A stretch of 64,000 nt of DNA from Motacilla alba alba (lineage: Eukaryota; Chordata; Aves; Passeriformes; Motacillidae). The notes under the pieces are model-generated. The model did not search any database. It had not been told where the DNA came from and saw only the letters and a program-made list of their open reading frames with translations. Positions 58,601 through 64,000 of this stretch are shown here, piece after piece; position 1 is the stretch's first letter, and every line of letters begins with the position of its first letter. The position numbers and the translations under genes are program-made. The stretch covers positions 4,914,649-4,978,648 of the forward strand of contig NC_052027.1 of NCBI RefSeq assembly GCF_015832195.1, written 5' to 3'.

Positions 58601-58634
58601 GACTATGTTGTTCAAACTTCACTTTACCACTTAA
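46581..58634 (+). CDS. UBA3: UBA3 (NEDD8-activating enzyme E1 catalytic subunit), complete, 18 coding exons
   Basis: With NAE1 it adenylates NEDD8, forms a thioester and passes it to UBC12, driving cullin neddylation (established knowledge). Exons: 46581-46600, 46718-46759, 49469-49589, 50535-50615, 52147-52229, 52788-52868, 53460-53503, 53782-53846, 54675-54830, 54949-55051, 55521-55634, 56441-56494, 56923-56959, 57039-57120, 57631-57731, 57877-57940, 58041-58095 and 58546-58634. They sum to 1392 nt, 463 codons plus TAA, equal to human. The nucleotide-binding loop is GAGGLG at residues 76-81, followed by the ATP-site strand [17 protein letters not shown]. The catalytic Cys is residue 237 in [11 protein letters not shown]. 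Zinc-type Cys pairs are C220/C223 (TACVECTL) and C364/C367 (ENCPAC). The C-terminal ubiquitin-fold domain, about 370-463, ends LFKLHFTT. No frameshift or lost key residue. Confidence 0.98.
46718..46759 (+). CDS. UBA3: UBA3 exon 2 (42-nt cassette)
   Basis: Acceptor CTCTTTTAG, donor GTTAGT. Encodes [13 protein letters not shown], phase 2 in and 2 out. Skipping it removes 14 residues and keeps the frame, giving a 449-residue form like the shorter human isoform. Confidence 0.92.
46760..49468 (+). other. UBA3 intron 2
   Basis: 2.7 kb. GC-rich at first, as the tail of the CpG island, then AT-rich. Contains an 18-bp x 2 tandem repeat (AATACACATCTAA type, about 47718-47753) and a reverse CR1 tail at 48193-48272. 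Confidence 0.65.
48193..48272 (-). mobile_element. CR1 LINE 3' end fragment, reverse
   Basis: The plus strand reads TCCTAGAATGGTTTGGGTTG, GAAGGGACCTTAAAGATCAT, then TTCCAACCCACTGCCATGGC, the reverse complement of the CR1 3' tail. The only antisense CR1 copy I recognise here. Confidence 0.9.
49469..49589 (+). CDS. UBA3: UBA3 exon 3
   Basis: Encodes [19 protein letters not shown] and [18 protein letters not shown]; donor GTGAGA. Ends in phase 0. Confidence 0.95.
50535..50615 (+). CDS. UBA3: UBA3 exon 4 (nucleotide-binding loop)
   Basis: 27 codons, phase 0 both ends. Encodes [18 protein letters not shown], the Gly-rich ATP-binding motif of E1 enzymes. Confidence 0.96.
50616..52146 (+). other. 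UBA3 intron 4
   Basis: 1.53 kb of AT-rich intron. No repeat family or extra exon recognised. Confidence 0.65.
52147..52229 (+). CDS. UBA3: UBA3 exon 5 (adenylation domain)
   Basis: Acceptor TTTTCCCAG, donor GTGAGT. Encodes [20 protein letters not shown] and LNRQFLF, including the Asp and Arg/Gln of the adenylation site. Confidence 0.96.
52788..52868 (+). CDS. UBA3: UBA3 exon 6
   Basis: Encodes [19 protein letters not shown] then IPNCAVVP. The donor GTATCC is weak; the frame continues past it for a while but without family similarity, and joining to exon 7 restores the conserved sequence. Confidence 0.9.
53460..53503 (+). CDS. UBA3: UBA3 exon 7
   Basis: 44 nt, acceptor GCATTCAG, donor GTAAGT. 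Encodes [14 protein letters not shown], the bird version of human HFNKIQDFNDTFYR. Confidence 0.9.
53782..53846 (+). CDS. UBA3: UBA3 exon 8
   Basis: Acceptor TTCTCCCTAG. Encodes [20 protein letters not shown] then L, part of the adenylation fold. Confidence 0.95.
53847..54674 (+). other. UBA3 intron 8
   Basis: 0.83 kb of AT-rich intron with nothing recognisable; a C-rich CCAACCCCCCACCC word lies near its end. Confidence 0.65.
54675..54830 (+). CDS. UBA3: UBA3 exon 9 (first zinc Cys pair)
   Basis: 52 codons, phase 0 both ends. Encodes [20 protein letters not shown] and [14 protein letters not shown] with the CxxC pair C220/C223. Confidence 0.96.
54949..55051 (+). CDS. UBA3: UBA3 exon 10 (catalytic Cys)
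   Basis: Acceptor CCCAACCAG, donor GTAATT. Encodes [20 protein letters not shown]; the Cys of PMCTIA is residue 237, the thioester-forming cysteine. Only 118 bases of intron before it. Confidence 0.96.
55521..55634 (+). CDS. UBA3: UBA3 exon 11
   Basis: Encodes [20 protein letters not shown] and [11 protein letters not shown] from the catalytic Cys domain. Donor GTAAGG. Confidence 0.95.
55635..56440 (+). other. UBA3 intron 11
   Basis: 0.8 kb. An open frame runs into exon 12 from 56278 but has no family similarity upstream of 56441. Confidence 0.65.
56441..56494 (+). CDS. UBA3: UBA3 exon 12
   Basis: 54 nt, phase 1 in and out. Encodes [17 protein letters not shown], the conserved E1 crossover helix region. 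Confidence 0.94.
56923..56959 (+). CDS. UBA3: UBA3 exon 13 (37 nt)
   Basis: Very short exon encoding [11 protein letters not shown]. The acceptor TTTCCAG is strong; the donor GTATTT is weak. Confidence 0.92.
57039..57120 (+). CDS. UBA3: UBA3 exon 14
   Basis: Encodes [20 protein letters not shown] and SFEAERK. Only 79 bases of intron precede it. Confidence 0.95.
57631..57731 (+). CDS. UBA3: UBA3 exon 15 (second zinc Cys pair)
   Basis: Encodes [20 protein letters not shown] and [13 protein letters not shown]. The CPAC pair C364/C367 completes the zinc site; the ubiquitin-fold domain begins here. Confidence 0.95.
57877..57940 (+). CDS. UBA3: UBA3 exon 16
   Basis: Encodes [20 protein letters not shown] then Q; donor GTAATC. 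Part of the ubiquitin-fold domain. Confidence 0.94.
58041..58095 (+). CDS. UBA3: UBA3 exon 17
   Basis: Encodes [18 protein letters not shown] of the ubiquitin-fold domain. Donor GTATCA. Confidence 0.94.
58546..58634 (+). CDS. UBA3: UBA3 exon 18 (last coding)
   Basis: Acceptor TGTTTCAG. Encodes [19 protein letters not shown] then MLFKLHFTT and TAA, the UBC12-binding domain end. Confidence 0.95.
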
Positions 58635-59325
58635 TTTATTCATAAGGAAAGTGCAAATACAGCAAGAGAAATCTGTGCCCACCTTATAAAACAAACATAC
58701 TTTGTGGGTGTTAAAGGCAGCCTGAAATGTTCCTGTTAGTGCCAGCGTGGTTGAAGGTTAGGAAATCTAAATGAATCACCATATTTCAGAATTGTATGTA
58801 GAAGCCAATATTTGGTGGATTATATTTGTATAAATGCTTATTCATGTACAGACCTCTGATGTATAGAAATACACTTTTCCCAGGTTTTGTTGTCAAAATG
58901 TTCATGCTAATGTACTTTCAAACACATGGAACTTTGAGGTGGCCAAAAGTCTTGCTTTCAACATGTGTGCACACATATATGCAAAGAAAAGATGTTTTTA
59001 AAAGGAACCACAACAATCTGGTTGTAAGTTATAGCACTCCTGAGACTTACTGAGTCACCTTAAACCAAAGGAGGCAGTAGATTAAAATGAGGATTTCCCT
59101 CTTATTTGGTATTGATTTGATCAATTTTATGGAAGGTGTTAAATATGGAAGAGATGGCTTTGTTTACAAGAAGCACAAAAGGAGAAAATGATCAACTGTA
59201 CATGAAAATACAGACGCGTCTCCTCACTGTCCCCAAGCAGCCACCATGCACAGCATTGCAAAATTATGTTCAAATATCATTGGTGCTGTTAAGGTATTTA
59301 TTAATAAAAAAACCAGAAAGACACC
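58635..59325 (+). other. UBA3: UBA3 3' UTR
   Basis: About 0.7 kb of AT-rich sequence from the TAA to the AATAAA at 59303. The end is inferred. Confidence 0.6.
59303..59308 (+). terminator. UBA3 polyadenylation signal (candidate)
   Basis: AATAAA in an A-rich context, followed by CTGAGTTTGTGGCTTTTC, a plausible GU-rich element. Other AT-rich variants upstream could also be used. Confidence 0.55.
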
Positions 59326-59495
59326 TGAGTTTGTGGCTTTTCTATGGACATTCATTTATAACCTCCATTAAAAAACCTGGTGCATCATTTGGCTGCTTTA
59401 GTCAGAGACTTAAATAGTGTTAGTGAATTCTGGTCTGATGTGTTATATGTGTTTGAAGTTCACAATTTTTAAACTATGAACTGCATAGTTTCAAA

Positions 59496-59870
59496 GGACG
59501 AGGATTAATGGGTACAAATTGAACGAGGCAGGAAATACAGGGACAGGACAAGGAGTGATGGGTACAAATGGAAAGAGGTGAAATATGGGGATAGAACAAG
59601 GAGTAATGGGTACAAGTGGAAAGAGGGGACATAGGGGAGTAGGACAAGGAGTGATGGGTACAAGTGGAAAGAGGGGACATAGGGGAGTAGGACAAGGAGT
59701 GATGGGTACAAGCGGAAAGGGGAAATACGGGGATAGAACAAGGAGTGATGGGTACAAATGGAAAGAGGGGAAATACGGGGATAGCACAAGGAGTAATGGG
59801 TACAGATTGAATGAGGGGAAATAGGGGGATAGGACAAGGAGTAATGGGTACAAACTGGAAAAGTGGAAAT
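59496..59870. repeat. 48-bp minisatellite, eight units, grown from CR1 sequence
   Basis: Units each contain GGACAAGGAGTGATGGGTAC or a close variant. The ATGGGTA word occurs at 59508, 59558, 59606, 59654, 59702, 59748, 59796 and 59844, a spacing of 46 to 50 with 48 commonest. The unit is part of CR1 (compare GATAGGACAAAGGGGAATG at 46089), and the last unit runs straight into intact CR1 sequence. 48 is a multiple of three, so artefactual repeat-protein frames stay open on the minus strand. Confidence 0.92.
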
Positions 59871-60040
59871 TTAGGCTAGATACTCGGAAGAAATCCTTTC
59901 CTGTGAGGGGCTGGCACAGGTTGCCCAGAGAGGCTGTGGCTGCCCCACCCCTGGAAGTGCTCCAGGCCGGATCAGACGGGCCTTGGAGCGGAAAGTGTCG
60001 GTACCCACGGCAGGGAGTGGAACCGAGCGGTGTTTAAGTG
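59871..60040 (+). mobile_element. CR1 LINE 3' end adjoining the TMF1 promoter
   Basis: Continues from the minisatellite: AAATTTAGGCTAGATACTCG, GGCACAGGTTGCCCAGAGAG, GCTGTGGCTGCCCCACCCCT, GGAAGTGCTCCAGGCC, then a decayed end near 60040. CpG-rich changes suggest it has been absorbed into the island. It ends about 250 bases before the TMF1 start codon. Confidence 0.88.
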
Positions 60041-60560
60041 CCCTGAGCCGCTGAGCTGAAGCTCCGGAGGCGCTGTGAGGGCGGGCGCGGTGCCCCGGCC
60101 CCTCCTCCCGGACGTGTCGGGCCGGACGCGGCTGCGCCGGGCCCGGGTGCGACGTGGATCCGGCGGCGCCTGCGCGGGGCCCTCGCTCGGCTCCGCTCGG
60201 CTCCGCTCCCTCAGCGCCGCGCCCGGCCCGGCCCCCCGGCCCCGCCGGCAGCGGGGGCAGCTGCGGGCAACGGGCGCCGCGGAGCCGCCGAGGATGAGCT
60301 GGTTCAACGCCTCGCAGCTGTCGAGCTTCGCCAAGCAGGCGCTGTCGCAGGCGCAGAAGTCCATCGACCGGGTGCTGGACATCCAGGCCGAGGAGACCCC
60401 CTGGCCCGACGCCGTCATCCCCGACTACGGTGACGGTAAGGGCGGGCGGCCCGGCCGCCGTGCCGAGCCTCGCCCGCCTCCTCCGCTGTCTCCCCCTTAG
60501 CCTGGGGAGGTTTAACCGGCCCCCGCCCAAAGCCGCCCCGGTTTTTATAATTCAGAGCCC
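60040..60560 (+). promoter_or_regulatory. CpG island and promoter region of TMF1
   Basis: Very GC- and CpG-dense, with repeated CTCGGCTCCG words just upstream (60180-60210) and no TATA box. It spans the 5' UTR, exon 1 and the start of intron 1. Confidence 0.7.
60294..60435 (+). CDS. TMF1: TMF1 exon 1
   Basis: 47 codons plus one base; donor GTAAGG. The ATG lies in GAGGATGAGC. The conserved N-terminus MSWFNASQLSSFAKQALSQA makes this start secure. Confidence 0.95.
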
Positions 60561-61092
60561 CCTGTGGTTTAATAATCCATGTTCTGCTGCCTCCCGTGCC
60601 GGGTGACACCGGCACGAAGCCGGGGCAGGCTCAGCTCAGAGCCTGGCTGGTGTCGCCAGTGTCCTGCTTTTATCGCATGGGTAGCGCTGAGCTTCATATC
60701 CCTGCTTCTCGAGGCGTTATTTATTTATGTTTGTTTTGCTGAGGGGCTAATAATTGGTAAAAACTGCTCAGTAATAGAAAAGGGGAAATCATGCTCTTTT
60801 CAGAGGCTTGCATGGATTCGCTCTTTGCAACAGGGAGGGCAGAGTAGAAGCTGAAAGTCTGGTCCATGTGAACCAAATGAAATTTCCACTTTTCGTGGCT
60901 TCCAGTTCATAATCCTCCAACATCTGTCGAAAGGAATGTGCTGGTGGAAAAGTTGTCATGGCTATGAGGAAGTGTCTCCCCTGTGTGTATGCTAATGGAG
61001 AGCCTGAAGGAATGGTCAGCCCGAAGCTGCTGTTTGGAAGGGAGAGAGCGAAAAGGAGTCCTCTTGTTAGAAACTCCCCCTAAAATAATATC

Positions 61093-61151
<59 letters not shown>

Positions 61152-63686
61152 CATATGGGAAACAAAGTCATCTGGAATCAGTGTCATTGTTACAACTATA
61201 GCTAGGAAAACTATGTGTATTTGGAGGAGGAGGAGGTTATTTCCGAATGAAGCCACTGCAGAGTGAGATTTCTGAAAACTGAAAGCTGTAGCAACTGAAA
61301 ATGTTTTCCAGGTTGGTTGCTCAGCAAAAGTCAGTTTGGGATGTCTTTGTCCCTTTGAGGGCTTGGCAGTCGTGTAAGTAGTCTGGTGTCATCTTAAAAT
61401 GCAGAAATTGTTTATAGAAAACTCTGTCATGCTTAATTTCTCAAAGCTCTAGACTTGTCCAACCATTTTTAACATTTTATTTGTATCTCAGTATTTATGG
61501 TAGTTCTGTAATTCGTAAGAAGAGCAGCAAAGATCAGTCTGCATATGGTTTTCAGGGAGAACCTTTTTGTTTTTAAGAGATGTCAAAATATGTTCTGAAT
61601 GCTACAGTTAACTCAGAGCTTTTTCTGAAGCTGTTGAATCATGGACAAGGTCTCAATAAGTCAGATGCTTGTAGTAATAAATCACATGTTTGTAGTATTT
61701 TGGGCAATGAAAACAGTAATTATCTGGATTTGAGATTTGAGGCCACGAGCTATTAACAGTTCTGAAAGTAGAAGCCAGCTTTCAATATTGTAACTCAGTG
61801 TTTTTAATAGATGCTGCTGTAAAGAGTGAGTTTGTTTTTAAGTAGCCTGAAATAGTTGTGTTACCCAGATTATGTTTGTAGGTGCAAAATTGGATATTGT
61901 TTTTGATTTTGCTTTCTTACTTCAGATGCTGCTGAAATTCTTGTTCTTGTTGTTGACAAGTCTTGGAAAACCTGCAAGAAATACAATAATTGGAATTGTT
62001 GATGTTGTTTTAGCGCAGCTTCAGAACTGAACAATTCAGTATTTCTCTACAGAAGAGGAAAATTCTCAGCTGGGCTGCTGGTGATTTTTATTGTCAGCTC
62101 CATGCTGATGCTTGATGTATGAGGAAACATGAAGTCTGTCAGAAAGTGAAGGGCAGGAACCTTTTACAGTGTAAATGCTGCAAATACTTACAGCTTTTCC
62201 CCTCTGTTTTCTGTAGTGGTGTGTGAAGTGTTTATATGCTACTTGCAGATAACTTTTAAGACCTTGTAATTTTTTCCTCCTTTTTCAAATCAGTACATTA
62301 ATTCTTCTAATTACAGCTTTTCATGTTGTTTTGCTTGGACTCCTTTCACTGTAGGGAAGCAGGAGGCCACATTTGCTTTTGCTTGTAGCTTTCAAGTGGG
62401 TTTTTTTGCCTATCTCTCTTTTTCCCTTTTTTTTTTTTTTTTTAGGAACAAATTCTCTCATAAGTGGAGGATGGGACACATCTTCCTGGGGCTTGAACTC
62501 AACTACAGAACCCCAGAATCAGCCAGTATCGCCCACAGCCATCACAAAGCCAGTGAGGAGGACGGTGGTGGATGAATCTGAAAACTTCTTCAGTGCCTTT
62601 CTCTCCCCAACAGATGTTCAGAGTATACAGAAAAACCCAGTGGTGTCCAAACCTCCAGCCAAATCACAGCGACCCAAAGAGGAGGTGAAAAGCACTTTAA
62701 AGGAGTCTCAACGCTGCAGTCAGCTGGAAGGGCCAGTGACAGCAGAGGCAGAGGTGAAGGATTCCTCTGTGGCTGTCCTGGACTTGAAAAGCCTTGATGT
62801 TCCCAAGGAGAAATTAGAAGAGAATGCTGTGCTTAAACCTGATGCCCAGCATGAAGCAAGCACAAATGAAGTTACTGACAAAAAGGTGTCTGCTCTAAAT
62901 TTTGAAGAACCTGAAGATTCTCCTACTGAGAAATCCAGGGTAGGAGGGGATGGAGCAGCAGGTGCACCTGAGGGCACTTCTCAGCCCCTTGGAGCAGGCA
63001 CGAAAGACCTGGGTTTGGAAGGGAAGGAGAGAAAGCCTGAGGACAGACAAAGCAATACCCCATCACCTCCCATCAGCACCTTCTCCTCAGGCACTTCCAC
63101 AACCAGTGATATTGAAGTTCTGGACCACGAAAGTGTGATAAGTGAGAGCTCAGTAAGTTCCAGACAAGAAGCTGCGGATTCCAAATCCAGCCTTCACCTC
63201 ATGCAGACCTCGTTCCAACTCCTGTCCACATCTGCCTGTGCGGATTATAATCGCCTAGATGACTTCCAGAAAATGACTGAGAGCTGTGGCTCCTCGGATG
63301 CTTTTGAAAGAATTGATTCATTCAGCGTGCAGTCCTTGGACAGCAGGAGTGTCAGTGAAATAAATTCAGATGATGAGTTATCAGGCAGGGCTTCTGCTTC
63401 AGCGTCTGTCGCCGTCAGTCCTTCCGTGCCAAAGACAGAAACGGTTGACGCCCTGAAAAATAAATCTGAAAACTTGAATGATGCTCCTGTGCTACATGCT
63501 GAGGAAGCTGAGATGGAAGAGAGTGGGAGAAGTGCAACCCCTGTTAATTCTGAGCAGCCAGATGTTGTTTTGGTTGCTGCTGTGCAAACTGCTGAAGAAC
63601 AGGTTGTGAAGGAGGAGGCCGAGCCCCAGCAGGGTGCTGGGGAGCAATTGGTACAAGAGGACGCTGAAAAGCAAGAGCTTAAAAAG
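60294..63686 (+). CDS. TMF1: TMF1 (TATA element modulatory factor 1), N-terminal part, two exons
   Basis: Golgi-associated coiled-coil protein (ARA160) that binds RAB6 and acts in vesicle tethering; also reported as an androgen-receptor coactivator (established knowledge). Exons 60294-60435 and 62446-63686 give 461 codons, phase 1 at the junction and phase 0 at the exit. The human protein is about 1090 residues, so the coiled-coil and RAB6-binding C-terminal part lies beyond the window. Opening MSWFNASQLSSFAKQALSQA, then KSIDRVLDIQ; exon 2 has GGWDTSSWGLN, VVDESENFFSAFLSPTDVQ, SNTPSPPISTFSSGTSTTS, DIEVLDHESVISESS and SDAFERIDSFSVQSLDSRSV. The region is Ser/Glu-rich and looks disordered. It follows UBA3 in the same orientation. 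Confidence 0.96.
60436..62445 (+). other. TMF1 intron 1
   Basis: 2.0 kb. Starts in the CpG island; contains the (TAA)19 microsatellite at 61094-61150. Nothing else recognised. Confidence 0.7.
61094..61150. repeat. (TAA)19 microsatellite
   Basis: 57 uninterrupted bases, 19 perfect TAA units, in TMF1 intron 1. Perfect repeats of this length are usually polymorphic. Confidence 0.97.
62446..63686 (+). CDS. TMF1: TMF1 exon 2
   Basis: 1241 nt, 414 codons after joining. Its acceptor follows an unusually long T tract (62427-62443). Donor GTAAAT at 63687. Open frame upstream of 62446 is intron. Confidence 0.95.
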
Positions 63687-64000
63687 GTAAATAAAACATG
63701 TATTGCAAACACACCTTTTAATTGCAAATGAGACTCCTGACATTTCCTTACATTGTCCTGTATCTCTTATATCAGCTTATTTGAATGAATTAATCGATGC
63801 TGAACTATCTGACCCTGTGCAGAACTGTCCCTGATACCCTGCAGTGGAACAGTACTGGTAAAATTTCTGATCAGATAGTTGTGGGTTTCACTTGACCCAC
63901 CTGGTTGTCCTTGTTGTGAATTGTAAGTAAGGGTGGCAAACAGGAAGCCTGATAAGTCAGATGTGTTATTTTAGTTCTTTGGTGTTTACATTTATATATT
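63687..64000 (+). other. TMF1 intron 2 (start)
   Basis: 314 bases to the window edge. Nothing recognisable in it; the gene continues outside. Confidence 0.75.

Noticed and set aside
59491..59853. Repeat-protein-like open frames on the minus strand (YPLLLVLSPYF units)
   Set aside because: They arise from the 48-bp minisatellite, whose period is a multiple of three. No gene context, start signal or family similarity.
59496..59870. CRISPR-like array
   Set aside because: Units are directly tandem with no unique spacers, and the DNA is avian nuclear.

Overview
The window is vertebrate nuclear DNA, almost certainly from a bird and probably a passerine. The genes are spread over many short exons with GT-AG introns. 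The dispersed repeats are CR1 LINE 3' ends plus a short endogenous retrovirus LTR of a type I recognise from songbird genomes. Start codons lie in CpG-rich islands. The gene order FRMD4B - LMOD3 - ARL6IP5 - UBA3 - TMF1, with these relative orientations, is the order I know from human 3p14.1, so this is a conserved syntenic block. I found no prokaryotic genes, CRISPR array, operon or anything resembling a defence system.

Layout. (1) 1-17200, + strand: the 3' half of FRMD4B, with 12 coding exons from the end of the FERM domain to the stop, then a 1.6 kb 3' UTR. Its introns hold two CR1 fragments, a solo LTR and a duplicated unclassified segment. (2) 17200-26392: intergenic, with low-complexity and repeat sequence only. 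(3) 26393-32900, + strand: complete LMOD3 in three coding exons, the last with only eight codons. (4) 34710-44665, - strand: complete ARL6IP5 in three exons, tail-to-tail with LMOD3. (5) 46581-59325, + strand: complete UBA3 in 18 coding exons, head-to-head with ARL6IP5 across a 1.9 kb gap that contains an LTR-like element, a CR1 and a 9-bp tandem repeat. (6) 59496-60040: a CR1 carrying an internal 48-bp minisatellite, directly upstream of TMF1. (7) 60294 to the window end, + strand: the first two coding exons of TMF1, which runs off the window.

Functions. The genes are neighbours by synteny, not members of one pathway. FRMD4B is a cytohesin-binding FERM scaffold of epithelial junctions. LMOD3 nucleates actin filaments in skeletal muscle sarcomeres. 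ARL6IP5 is a PRA1-family ER membrane protein. UBA3 is the catalytic half of the NEDD8-activating enzyme. TMF1 is a Golgi coiled-coil tether. Spliced from the sequence, UBA3 comes to 463 codons and ARL6IP5 to 188 codons, the lengths I recall for the human proteins, and LMOD3 comes to 567. All reading frames join cleanly with no frameshift, so these are intact genes.

The points most worth a second look are non-genic: a minisatellite grown inside a CR1 at the TMF1 promoter, an LTR with near-perfect flanking duplications in an FRMD4B intron, transposon material in the ARL6IP5/UBA3 divergent promoter, a 177-base run of almost only G and T, two short local duplications, and the easily missed LMOD3 terminal microexon.
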